Shown in pieces: positions 8,339 to 16,201 of a stretch of DNA of 64,000 nucleotides. The position numbers and the translations under genes are program-made. Location: the NCBI RefSeq assembly GCF_030209475.1, contig NZ_JARVRW010000001.1:124001-188000 (forward strand), written 5' to 3'. Under the pieces are notes generated by a model, which was not told the origin of the DNA, did not search any database, and saw only the letters and a list, made by a program, of their open reading frames with translations. Origin of the DNA: Microbacterium sp. lyk4-40-TSB-66. GTDB taxonomy: Bacteria > Actinomycetota > Actinomycetes > Actinomycetales > Microbacteriaceae. Position 1 is the first letter of the stretch; every line of letters starts with the position of its first letter.

Positions 8339-9178
8339 GTGAAGCCGTCCACCGAACTGTCGTCACCCGCGTCCCGTGCCCTCGTCATCGAGCACGAACG
8401 GATCGTCGCTGAGCAGGCCGACCGCCACGCGGTGACGCTCGAATCGGTGCTGGCGATCCTGCGGTCCACGCGCCTGGACGACCGGGCCGCGCGCGCCCTC
8501 GCCGTGGAGACCGCGGCCGCCGCTCTCGTCGTGCTGCGGACGTCCACCGATCAACAGCGCAGCGCCCTGCTCGAACCCGTCACGGGGGCCTTCGCCCGGC
8601 TGCGCAGCGACCTTCGTCCGCTCGTTCGACACGGCGACCTCGACGTGCAGTTCGTCGAGCCGCCGGCGACCGGGCGCGCCCTGCCGGGCGAAGTCGCGCA
8701 CGAGGCCCGGGCGATCGTCCGAAGCGCCGTGCTCGCCCTGCTCGACCGGGGCACTCCCCACCGCGTACGCATCCAGTGGGACTGCGACGGGCTGAACCTG
8801 CTCATCGGCATCCGCGACGACGGAGCGGGCACCCTCACCGCTCACGACGACTCTCTCGGGCCCATCGTCGAGCGGGTCAGCGCGCTCAACGGCGCTTTCG
8901 ACGTCGCCTCGACACCGGGGTGGGGGTCGGAACTGTCGGTCGTGCTGCCGCTCGATCCGCCCCCGCGACCCGACTTCCTCGACGAGGCGGTCGATCTCAG
9001 CCCCCGCGAGAGCGAGGTGCTCAGCCTGATCGTGGCGGGCTCACGCAACCGCGCGATCGCCCAACACCTCGGCATCAGCGAGAACACCGCGAAGTTCCAC
9101 GTGTCGAACCTGCTGCGAAAAGCCGGTGTCTCCACGCGGGCCGAGCTTGCGGCCCTCGGAACGGCGCGCGCTCAGTAG
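8339..9178 (+). CDS. LuxR-family regulator with degenerate histidine-kinase-like ATPase domain
   Basis: 279 residues. The C-terminal 65 residues form a LuxR/NarL helix-turn-helix: LSPRESEVLSLIVAGSRNRA followed by ISENTAKFHVSNLLRKAGVSTR. The preceding part (about residues 120-205) looks like the HATPase domain of NarX/DegS-type kinases: IRDDGAG (G1-like) and TPGWGSELSVVLPL (G2-like) are kept, but the expected N-box Asn/His are replaced (SAVLALLDRG). No phospho-acceptor His region or receiver domain is obvious. GTG 8339 is chosen because it directly follows the intergenic operator. It probably regulates hxlAB and itself. The stop overlaps the convergent hpaI stop by 7 bp. Confidence 0.8.
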   Translation: MKPSTELSSPASRALVIEHERIVAEQADRHAVTLESVLAILRSTRLDDRAARALAVETAAAALVVLRTSTDQQRSALLEPVTGAFARLRSDLRPLVRHGDLDVQFVEPPATGRALPGEVAHEARAIVRSAVLALLDRGTPHRVRIQWDCDGLNLLIGIRDDGAGTLTAHDDSLGPIVERVSALNGAFDVASTPGWGSELSVVLPLDPPPRPDFLDEAVDLSPRESEVLSLIVAGSRNRAIAQHLGISENTAKFHVSNLLRKAGVSTRAELAALGTARAQ

Positions 9179-9972
9179 CTGTCGCGCTGCGCTGCGCGCC
9201 CGGTGACGAACCGCGCCGTCAGCGCCTCCGAGGCGCGGGCGAGCAGGGCGACGTCGGCGCCGACCGCGACGAAGTCGGCGCCCGCGTCGAGATAGGCATC
9301 GGCCACCGCGGGATCGAACGCGTTCACGCCGACGGGGGTCCCGGCATCCCGGCATGCGGTGAACACGGCGTGCACCGCCGCGACGACGTCGGGGTGCGAC
9401 TGCTGCCCCAGGAGCCCCATGGATGCCGAGAGGTCGGAGGGGCCGACGAAGACGGCATCCACCCCTTCGACGGCAGCGATCCCGGCGGCGTTCGCGACGC
9501 CCGCGGTCGTCTCGATCTGCACCGTCAGCGAGACGTGCTCGGCCGCCTCGGCGAGGTAGTCGTCGACGCGGTTCCAGCGGGCGCTGCGGGCGAGGGCGCT
9601 CCCGACCCCGCGGATGCCCTGCGGCGGGTAGCGCGTCGCCGCGACGGCCGCGCGCGCCTCGTCCTCGGTGGAGATCATCGGGACGATGAGGTTCTGAGCC
9701 CCCACATCGAGCACCCGCTTGATGGTCACCGGGTCGTTCCACGCGACGCGCACGACGGGGGTGACGGGATAGGCCGCGGCGACCTGCAGCTGTGCGAGCA
9801 CACTGTCGAGCGAGGTGGCGGAGTGCTCCATGTCGACGAGCAGCCAGTCCAGACCCGACCCCGCGGCGATCTCGGCGACCAGCGCACTGCCCGAGCACAC
9901 CCACATGCCGGCGAGCGGGCGATCGGATGCCGCGAGGGCGGCGCGGAAGGTGGGGCTCAGACGAAGCGGCAC
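9172..9972 (-). CDS. hpaI: HpcH/HpaI-family aldolase (4-hydroxy-2-oxoheptanedioate aldolase)
   Basis: 266-residue class II aldolase that splits 4-hydroxy-2-oxoheptane-1,7-dioate into pyruvate and succinic semialdehyde, the last ring-fission step. Family features: VDMEHSA with the catalytic His, VPMISTEDEA, the metal ligand Glu in QIETTAGV and Asp in VGPSDLSASMG. The GTG at 9972 gives the family length and overlaps the hpaH stop by 16 nt; an ATG at 10002 would add 10 residues. Last gene of the homoprotocatechuate operon. Confidence 0.88.
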   Translation of the reverse strand: MPLRLSPTFRAALAASDRPLAGMWVCSGSALVAEIAAGSGLDWLLVDMEHSATSLDSVLAQLQVAAAYPVTPVVRVAWNDPVTIKRVLDVGAQNLIVPMISTEDEARAAVAATRYPPQGIRGVGSALARSARWNRVDDYLAEAAEHVSLTVQIETTAGVANAAGIAAVEGVDAVFVGPSDLSASMGLLGQQSHPDVVAAVHAVFTACRDAGTPVGVNAFDPAVADAYLDAGADFVAVGADVALLARASEALTARFVTGRAAQRDSY

Positions 9973-10742
9973 GAGATCGTTCCCATCGGTCCGTAGTCGC
10001 ACAGCACGTCATCGCCCTGCGACACCCACATCGGGCGTGTGAACGATCCTGCCAGGATGATCTCGCCCGCCTCCAGGCGCGCGCCGTGCTGGTGGAACTT
10101 GTTCGCCAGCCACGCGACGCCCGTCGCGGGGTGGCCGAGGACACCCGCGGCCACGCCGGTCTCCTCGATCTCGCCGTTGCGGCTGAGGACGCCCGGGACC
10201 CACCGCAGGTCGATCTCGTCAGGGCGCTTTCGGACGTCGCCGAGCACCATCGCCCCGTAGGCGGCGTTGTCGCTGATCGTGTCGACGATGGTGCGACCCT
10301 CGAGCTCGATGTGCGAGTTCAGCACCTCGAGTGCGGGCACGGCGTAGTCGATCGCGGCGAGGGCGTCGTCGAGGGTGCAGTCCGGCCCCTCCAGCGGGGT
10401 TTTCAGCACGAAGGCGAGCTCGACCTCGATGCGCACGTTCGAGAACAGGGCGACTGGGATCTCGTCCCCCGAGCGATAGACGGTGTCGTCGAACATCACG
10501 CCGTAGTCGGGCTCGGTGATGCCCGTCGCCTGCTGCATCGCTTTGGAGGTCAGCCCGATCTTGCGCCCCACGAGGGTGCGGCCGGCGGCGATCTGCGTGT
10601 CGCGCCAGCGACCCTGGATGGCGTAGGAGTCTTCGACCACGGCATCCGGATACCGTGCGGTGATCCGCGGGATCACCGCGTGCGCGCGGTCGGCCTCGGC
10701 GAGCTCGGCGGCGATGGCGTCGATCTGTGCGTCGGTGAGCAT
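9957..10742 (-). CDS. hpaH: 2-oxo-hept-3-ene-1,7-dioate hydratase (MhpD/HpaH family)
   Basis: 261 residues of the FAH-superfamily hydratase branch, which adds water to 2-oxo-hepta-3-ene-1,7-dioate. Characteristic stretches are GRKIGLTSKAMQQATGI, PDYGVMFDD and RIEVELAFVL (metal-binding Glu region). Start ATG 10742 follows a strong AAGGAGA site. Sequence upstream of this is repeat DNA that happens to be open in frame, so the longer reading is rejected. Lies between hpaD and hpaI in the operon. Confidence 0.9.
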   Translation of the reverse strand: MLTDAQIDAIAAELAEADRAHAVIPRITARYPDAVVEDSYAIQGRWRDTQIAAGRTLVGRKIGLTSKAMQQATGITEPDYGVMFDDTVYRSGDEIPVALFSNVRIEVELAFVLKTPLEGPDCTLDDALAAIDYAVPALEVLNSHIELEGRTIVDTISDNAAYGAMVLGDVRKRPDEIDLRWVPGVLSRNGEIEETGVAAGVLGHPATGVAWLANKFHQHGARLEAGEIILAGSFTRPMWVSQGDDVLCDYGPMGTISCRFV

Positions 10743-10770
10743 GGGGTCTCCTTGGTAGGTCTGGCGAACC

Positions 10771-10863
10771 TCGTCCCACTTGTGGTGGAGCGTGTCCCAC
10801 CTTTGGCTGGTTGAGGGGTGCTCAGGCAGCCATGAGTGGGACATGGGTGGGGGTGGGAGGGAC
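10771..10863. repeat. Nested palindrome, GTCCCAC family, copy 1
   Basis: Half-sites GTCCCAC at 10773 and 10794 in one arm; GTGGGAC at 10836 and GAGGGAC at 10857 in the other. Within each arm the sites are 21 bp apart. The inner stem extends to TGTCCCACCTTTGGCTG paired imperfectly with CAGCCATGAGTGGGACA. It lies in the hpaD-hpaH gap of the operon. Confidence 0.75.
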
Positions 10864-10871
10864 GAGTGGGC

Positions 10872-10962
10872 GTGTCCCGGTTGTGGTGGAGCGTGTCCCA
10901 CCTTTGGCTGGTTGAGGGGTGCTCAGACAGCCAAAAGTGGGACATGGTCAGCGGCAGCGGAC
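10872..10962. repeat. Nested palindrome, GTCCCAC family, copy 2
   Basis: Half-sites GTGTCCCGG (10872) and GTGTCCCAC (10893), 21 bp apart, face GTGGGAC at 10937. The inner stem TGTCCCACCTTTGGCTG pairs with CAGCCAAAAGTGGGACA at 16 of 17 positions around a 17-nt loop. The expected fourth half-site is eroded (CGGAC at 10958). A 66-bp core is directly repeated from copy 1 at a distance of 101 bp. Confidence 0.75.
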
Positions 10963-10966
10963 GCGC

Positions 10967-12142
10967 TCAGAGCTGGTTGCCGAGCTTGAACTCGCCGGAG
11001 GGGGCACCGGATGCCGCGGCCCCGGCGCCGACCTCTTCGGGAGCGCGCGTGTAGCTGAAGCCGTCGGCGCCGATCGTCACGGCCATCTCGCTCGCGTCGG
11101 TGCGGGCGCGCACGGGCTGGGGGTGGCCGTCGAGGTCGAGCACGAGGGAGCCCTCGGTGTACCACGACGGAACGACGGGATTGCCCCACCAGTCCCGGCG
11201 CTGGTTGTCGTGCACGTCCCACGTGACGACCGGGTTGTCGGGGTCGCCGGTGTAGTAGTCCTGCGTGTAGACCTCGACGCGGTGGCCGTCGGGGTCGCGG
11301 AGGTACAGGTAGAACGCGTTCGAGACGCCGTGGCGTCCGGGGCCGCGCTCGATGGCATCCGATCGACGGAGGGCGCCGAGCTTGTCGCAGATGGCGAGGA
11401 TGTTGTGCTTCTCGTGGGTCGCGAAGCACACGTGGTGCATGCGGGGGCCGTCGCCGCCGGTCATGGCGGTGTCGTGCACGGTGGGCTTGCGGCGCATCCA
11501 CGCGGCGTAGACGACGCCGTCTTCGTCCTGGATGTCCTCGGTGACGCGGAACCCGAGCGACTGCATGAAGTTCACCGCGCGGGGCACGTCGGGGGTGATC
11601 TGGTTGAAGTGGTCGAGGCGCACGAGCTCGCCGGGGGAGTACAGGTCGTAGCGCCACGACAGGCGCTCCTGATGCTCGGTGTCGAAGAAGAACTCGTACG
11701 GGAAGCCGAGGGGATCGACCACGCGCACGGAGTCGCCGATGCCCTTCGTGAACCCGTTCGGCTCGCGGCGCACCTCGCAGCCGAGTTCTTCGTAGAACGC
11801 GACCGCCTTGTCGAGGTCGTCGGCCGAGCGCACGCGGTACGAGAACGCCGCGACGGCGGCGATCGGACCCTGTCGGAGCACGAGATTGTGGTGGATGAAC
11901 TCCTCGGTCGAGCGGAGGTAGATCGCCTCGTCGTCCTCCTCGGTGATGTGCAGCCCGAGGATGTCGACGTAGAAGACCCGGGATGCCGCGAGGTCGGTGA
12001 CGACGAGCTCCATGTACGCGCAGCGCAGGATGTCGGGCGCCGGGGCCTTCGGCGTCGGGATCGGGTCGTCCGAGTGGATCGGTGCCTCTTCGGTTACCCA
12101 GAACCCGGAGGAGGTCTTCTGTTCTTCGGTGTGCTTTGCCAT
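10967..12142 (-). CDS. hpaD: 3,4-dihydroxyphenylacetate (homoprotocatechuate) 2,3-dioxygenase
   Basis: 391-residue extradiol ring-cleavage dioxygenase of the vicinal-oxygen-chelate type, opening homoprotocatechuate at the 2,3 position. It has two VOC modules. The C-terminal module carries the three metal ligands in LDHFNQI (His), MHHVCFATHE (His) and HRVEVYTQDYY (Glu), the arrangement of Brevibacterium/Arthrobacter HPCD enzymes. ATG 12142 (MAKHTEEQ) with AAGGA upstream is chosen over the longer frame. Followed by a repeat-bearing 224-bp gap and then hpaH. Confidence 0.94.
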   Translation of the reverse strand: MAKHTEEQKTSSGFWVTEEAPIHSDDPIPTPKAPAPDILRCAYMELVVTDLAASRVFYVDILGLHITEEDDEAIYLRSTEEFIHHNLVLRQGPIAAVAAFSYRVRSADDLDKAVAFYEELGCEVRREPNGFTKGIGDSVRVVDPLGFPYEFFFDTEHQERLSWRYDLYSPGELVRLDHFNQITPDVPRAVNFMQSLGFRVTEDIQDEDGVVYAAWMRRKPTVHDTAMTGGDGPRMHHVCFATHEKHNILAICDKLGALRRSDAIERGPGRHGVSNAFYLYLRDPDGHRVEVYTQDYYTGDPDNPVVTWDVHDNQRRDWWGNPVVPSWYTEGSLVLDLDGHPQPVRARTDASEMAVTIGADGFSYTRAPEEVGAGAAASGAPSGEFKLGNQL

Positions 12143-12199
12143 GGGTCGCGTCCTTGCGTGTGTATCGGCGTCTGCGGGGCGGTGTGTGGAGAGTGGCGT

Positions 12200-12267
12200 C
12201 GAGATCACGTGACCTCGACGAGACGACATGCCAGTTGCGGTGTTTTCGCCCAGATCGCGTGATCTGG
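12200..12267. repeat. Nested palindrome, GAGATCAC family
   Basis: Left half-sites CGAGATCAC (12200) and CGAGACGAC (12219), right half-sites GTGTTTTCG (12240) and GTGATCTGG (12259); both arms have 19-bp spacing. In addition each outer site is itself the core of a 22-bp local palindrome (12198-12219 and 12248-12269), 50 bp apart. It lies in the 173-bp hpaE-hpaD gap, so it could also stabilise or attenuate the polycistronic RNA. Confidence 0.75.
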
Positions 12268-12315
12268 GCCAGCGGCGTGGCGATGGGGCCGCCGCGCCGG
12301 TCCGGGAGCCCGGGC

Positions 12316-13836
12316 TCAGTGCCCCGACGCCTTGCCGAACGTCGGGTTGTGAGCGGGGCCGAGCGTGATGTGCACGGCCTGCTGGTCGGTGTAGAAGTCG
12401 ATCGAGCGGTAGCCGCCCTCATGGCCGAGGCCCGAGGCCTTCACGCCGCCGAAGGGGGTGCGGAGGTCCCGGACGTTGTTGGAGTTCAACCAGACCATGC
12501 CGGCCTCGACGTTCTGGGCGAAGTTATGTGCCCGCTTGAGGTCATTGGTCCAGACGTAGGCGGCGAGACCGTACTTCGTGTCGTTCGCGAGGGCCAGGGC
12601 CTCGTCGTCGGTGTCGAAAGGGGTGATGGCGACGACGGGTCCGAAGATCTCCTCCTGGAAGATGCGCGCGTTGGGAGCCACGTCGGCGAACACCGTGGGC
12701 CGCACGAAGTTGCCCTCGTCGAACCCCTCGGGGCGGCCGCCGCCGGCGACGAGGCGTCCCTCGGTCTTGCCGAGTTCGACGTACGACATGACCTTCTCGT
12801 AATGCTCGGGGTGCACGAGGGCCCCGACCTCGGTCTCGGGGTCGTCGGGATAGCCGACCTTCACGCAGTCGGCCTGGGCGGCATAGCGCTCGACGAAGGC
12901 GTCGTACACCGAGCGCTCAACGAGGATGCGGCTGCCCGCGGTGCAGCGTTCGCCGTTGAGCGAGAACACCCCGAAGATGGTGGCGTCGATCGCGGCATCC
13001 AGGTCGGCATCCGCAAACACGATCGCGGGGCTCTTGCCGCCGAGCTCCATCGACAGGCCCTTCAGGAAGGGTGCCGCGTTGCCGAAGATGAGCTTGCCGG
13101 TGCTGCTTTCGCCGGTGAACGAGATGAGCGGCACGTCGGGGTGCTTCACGAGCGCGTCTCCGGCGTCTTCGCCGAGGCCGTTGACGAGGTTGAACACGCC
13201 CTCCGGCAGGCCCGCCTCCTCGAAGATCCCGGCCCACAGCGATGCCGACAGCGGCGTGAACTCCGCGGGCTTGAGCACCACGGTGTTGCCGGTCGCAAGG
13301 GCCGGTCCCAGCTTCCACGACTCGAGCATGAAGGGCGTGTTCCACGGCGTGATGAGGCCGGCGACACCGATCGGCTTGCGGTTGACGTAGTTGAGCTGAC
13401 GGCCGGGCACCTTGAACGCGTCGTCGGTCTGGGCGACGATCAGGTCGGCGAAGAAGCGGAAGTTCTCGGCGGCGCGGCGGGCCTGACCGAGGGCCTGCGT
13501 GATCGGGAGCCCCGAGTCGAACGACTCCAGCTCGGCGAGGCGCTCGTCGCGCGACTCGACGATGTCGGCGATGCGGTGCAGCACGCGCGAGCGCTCGCGG
13601 GGGAGCATCCGCGGCCAGGGACCCTCGGTGAACGCCGTGCGGGCGGCGGCGACGGCGAGGTCGATGTCGGCCTTCTTGCCCGCGGCGGCGGTCAGGTAGG
13701 TCTGGTTGGTCACCGGGTCGAGCACGTCGAACGTGCCGCCGTCGACCGAGTCGACGAAACGGCCGCCGATGTAGTGCTGGATGCGCTCCGGGAGGTCGGC
13801 CGGGATGCGTCGGGAGGTGGTGAGCGGGGTGGTCAT
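12316..13836 (-). CDS. hpaE: 5-carboxymethyl-2-hydroxymuconate semialdehyde dehydrogenase
   Basis: 506-residue NAD-dependent aldehyde dehydrogenase that oxidises the ring-cleavage product of HpaD. Catalytic Glu lies in MELGGKSP and catalytic Cys in NGERCTAGSR; the cofactor-binding TPWNTPFMLESWK and FTGESSTGK motifs are intact. Length and end match HpaE. The specific substrate follows from position between the GntR regulator and hpaD. Start ATG 13836. Confidence 0.92.
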   Translation of the reverse strand: MTTPLTTSRRIPADLPERIQHYIGGRFVDSVDGGTFDVLDPVTNQTYLTAAAGKKADIDLAVAAARTAFTEGPWPRMLPRERSRVLHRIADIVESRDERLAELESFDSGLPITQALGQARRAAENFRFFADLIVAQTDDAFKVPGRQLNYVNRKPIGVAGLITPWNTPFMLESWKLGPALATGNTVVLKPAEFTPLSASLWAGIFEEAGLPEGVFNLVNGLGEDAGDALVKHPDVPLISFTGESSTGKLIFGNAAPFLKGLSMELGGKSPAIVFADADLDAAIDATIFGVFSLNGERCTAGSRILVERSVYDAFVERYAAQADCVKVGYPDDPETEVGALVHPEHYEKVMSYVELGKTEGRLVAGGGRPEGFDEGNFVRPTVFADVAPNARIFQEEIFGPVVAITPFDTDDEALALANDTKYGLAAYVWTNDLKRAHNFAQNVEAGMVWLNSNNVRDLRTPFGGVKASGLGHEGGYRSIDFYTDQQAVHITLGPAHNPTFGKASGH

Positions 13837-13926
13837 GCGAGCTCCTTCGGTGGAGGGGTGGATGCCGGTCGCGACGGGCCCGTGGCGACGGTGCGGTCGG
13901 GGCGTCGGGGAAACGGCATCCGGAGA

Positions 13927-14619
13927 TCAGAAAGCGGGGAGGCCGAGCACTTCGTCGGGGTGCTCATGGATCATGTAGGCGTCGAGGGTGGCCGAGCGGT
14001 GGCGCCGCGAGACCTTCTCGATCTCGGCGAGGGGCGCGCCGTTCTCGATGAGCACGAGGATGTTCTCGTGTTCGCGCACCGACTCCGCAGCTCGCCCCGG
14101 CACGAAGCTGAAGGTGGAGTCGCGCAGGTGCCCGAGGCGCGCCCACTCGGCCTGCACGAGTTCGAGCATGCGCGGGTTGGCGCACTTGGCGAACAGGATG
14201 GCGTGGAACTCCTGGTTCAGCGCGGTGAAGGCGCGCGGGTCGAAGTGCTCGAGGGTCTCGACCATCAGCTCGTTGATTTCGCGCGCGCGGCGCACGTCGT
14301 TCGCCGTGAGGGCACGAGCGGACAGCGCGGTCGCGGCTCCCTCGAGCAGGCTGAGCGCCTGCATGCTGAAGCGGTAGGCGGTGTCGTCGACCATCGAGAC
14401 CCGCGCGCCGACGTTGCGCTCGAACATCACCAGGCCCTCGGCCTCGAGCTGCCGGATGGCCTCGCGCACGGGTACGACGCTCATGTCGAGCTCGCCCGCG
14501 ATGGTGCCGAGCACGAGGCGGTAGCCGGGGGTGAACTCCTGCGAGGCGATGCGTTCCTTGACCCAGTGGTAGGCCTGCTGCGACTTGCTGCGGGAGGTCG
14601 TAGGGGTCGTGGCATCCAT
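13927..14619 (-). CDS. GntR-family regulator, FCD subtype
   Basis: 230 residues: N-terminal winged helix (about 12-75) with VPVREAIRQLEAEGLV, then an all-helical FCD domain with metal-ligand candidates in FTALNQEFHAILF and the C-terminal HRSATLDAYMIH. Its ATG overlaps the stop of the FAH-RraA gene (TGATG), so it is translated within the hpa operon. It probably represses the operon by binding ATCGTATACGAT at 16109-16120, a site of the T-N-GT-N3-AC-N-A type used by this subfamily, and is relieved by a pathway acid. Confidence 0.9.
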   Translation of the reverse strand: MDATTPTTSRSKSQQAYHWVKERIASQEFTPGYRLVLGTIAGELDMSVVPVREAIRQLEAEGLVMFERNVGARVSMVDDTAYRFSMQALSLLEGAATALSARALTANDVRRAREINELMVETLEHFDPRAFTALNQEFHAILFAKCANPRMLELVQAEWARLGHLRDSTFSFVPGRAAESVREHENILVLIENGAPLAEIEKVSRRHRSATLDAYMIHEHPDEVLGLPAF

Positions 14620-16082
14620 CAGGCGTTCCTTTCGCCGTCGTACCGGGCGCGCCAGTCGGCGTTCATCGGGAAGAGTCCGTCGAGGGGATGACCGGATGCC
14701 ACCTGCCCGGCGATCCAGGCGTCCTCTTCCTCCTGCGCGAGGGCGGCGTCGACCACCTGTTCGACGATCGCGGGAGGGATGACGATGACGCCGTCGCCGT
14801 CGCCGACGAGGATGTCGCCGGGTTCGACGGTCGTGCCGCCGCAGCCGACGGCCACGTCGGTCTCCCAGGGGACGTGTCGGCGACCGAGCACGGCCGGGTG
14901 CGGGCCGGCGGTGAAGACGGGGATGCCGACCGCGGCCACGGCCTCGGCATCGCGGACGCCGCCGTCGGTGACGATCGCGGCCGCTCCCTGCGCGTGGGCG
15001 CGGATGGCGAGGATGTCGCCGAGCGTGCCCGATCCGGTCTCGCCGCGCGCCTCGATGACGATGACCTCGCCCGCACCGACCGCGTCGAACGCGCGTTTCT
15101 GGGCGTTCTGCCCGCCGCCGCGCGCGGCGAAGAGGTCTTCGCGGTGGGGGAGGAAGCGCAGCGTCCGCGCCGTGCCGACGAAGCGGCTGCCGGGGGTGAG
15201 CGCGTGCACGCCGTCGATCGTGACGTCGTCGAGGCCGCGCTTGCGGAGCTGTCCGCTGAGGGCGGCGACCGGGACGCGTTCGAGCTTCGCGCGGAGGTCG
15301 GCGGCGAGGCGGGGGGCCGGCGGCACGATCCCCGCGGCCTCGGGGGAGCCCCACGCCTCGGTGCGCTGGGTGTCGTCGACCGCGGGGAGCGAGCCGAGCG
15401 CGGCGTCGAAGGACTGCGAGCCCTGCACCACCGCGGTGCGGAGCCGACCGGTCGAGTGCTCACCGGCATCCACCTGCACCTCGACGACCTGACCGGGTAC
15501 GACGACCGACGAACCCGCGGGGGTGCCGGTGAGGATGACGTCGCCGGTTTCGAGGGTGAAGTGCTGCGACAGGTCGGCGATGATCTGGGCGAGCGGGAAG
15601 ATGAGGCCCGCGGTGGTGTCGTCCTGCACGAGGTCGCCGTCGACCCAGGCGCGCAGACGGAGCGCCGTGGGGTCGACCGCGAGGGCGTCGATGAGCTGCG
15701 GACCGAGGGGGGTGTAGCCGTCGCCGCCCTTCGAGCGGACGTTCGAACCCTTGTCGTTCGCGCGCAGGTCGTACAGGCCGAAGTCGTTCGCGGCGGTGAC
15801 GGATGCCACGTGGCTCCACGCGGCATCCGGAGTCACCCACCGCGCGGGCTCGCCGATGACCAGCGCGATCTCGCCCTCGAACGCCAGGAGTTCGGTGCCG
15901 GCGGGGCGCACGATCTCGGCACCCGAGGGGGCGAGGGAGCTCGACGGCTTGAAGAAGTAGGAGGGGGCGGCGGGACGGCGGCCCCGCTGGTCGGCGCGTG
16001 AGGCGTACGAGAGGTGGACGGCCACGATCTTGCCCGGGCGCCCGTCGAGGACGGTGAACCGGGGGTCGGTGCGGTCGATCAT
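14619..16082 (-). CDS. Fusion of FAH-family isomerase/decarboxylase and RraA-family domain
   Basis: 487 residues combining two enzyme folds. Residues about 15-270 are a fumarylacetoacetate-hydrolase domain: AFEGEIALVIG, ANDFGLYDLR, KGGDGYTPLGP and DVILTGTPAGSS. Residues about 280-480 form an RraA-like domain: RKRGLDDVTIDGV, GTLGDILAIRA, IVTDGGVRDAE and VEPGDILVGDGDGVIVIP. In the E. coli pathway HpaG has two FAH modules doing decarboxylation and isomerisation; here RraA, a fold known for 2-oxoacid aldolase/decarboxylase activity, may replace one of them (inference). ATG 16082 follows AAGGGAGC. First gene of the hpa operon. Confidence 0.88.
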   Translation of the reverse strand: MIDRTDPRFTVLDGRPGKIVAVHLSYASRADQRGRRPAAPSYFFKPSSSLAPSGAEIVRPAGTELLAFEGEIALVIGEPARWVTPDAAWSHVASVTAANDFGLYDLRANDKGSNVRSKGGDGYTPLGPQLIDALAVDPTALRLRAWVDGDLVQDDTTAGLIFPLAQIIADLSQHFTLETGDVILTGTPAGSSVVVPGQVVEVQVDAGEHSTGRLRTAVVQGSQSFDAALGSLPAVDDTQRTEAWGSPEAAGIVPPAPRLAADLRAKLERVPVAALSGQLRKRGLDDVTIDGVHALTPGSRFVGTARTLRFLPHREDLFAARGGGQNAQKRAFDAVGAGEVIVIEARGETGSGTLGDILAIRAHAQGAAAIVTDGGVRDAEAVAAVGIPVFTAGPHPAVLGRRHVPWETDVAVGCGGTTVEPGDILVGDGDGVIVIPPAIVEQVVDAALAQEEEDAWIAGQVASGHPLDGLFPMNADWRARYDGERNA

Positions 16083-16108
16083 GGAAGCTCCCTTGCGTCG
16101 TATCCGAA

Positions 16109-16120
16109 ATCGTATACGAT
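16109..16120. promoter_or_regulatory. GntR-type operator in the hpa divergent promoter
   Basis: ATCGTATACGAT is a perfect 12-bp palindrome in the 119-bp gap between the FAH-RraA gene and the divergent MHS transporter. The TCGT-N2-ACGA pattern fits FCD-type GntR sites, and the operon encodes such a regulator. A one-mismatch relative occurs at 23121-23132. Confidence 0.75.
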
Positions 16121-16201
16121 GACGAACGCCCCGGCAACATGCGCCCGTCACCGACGACGACGTCCGGGGTCCCATGACGACGACGTCTCGAAGGAGTCCC
16201 C

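Noticed and set aside
9957..10901. Longer HpaH start upstream
   Set aside because: Extension lies in the GTCCCAC repeat; AAGGAGA before ATG 10742 fits the family start.
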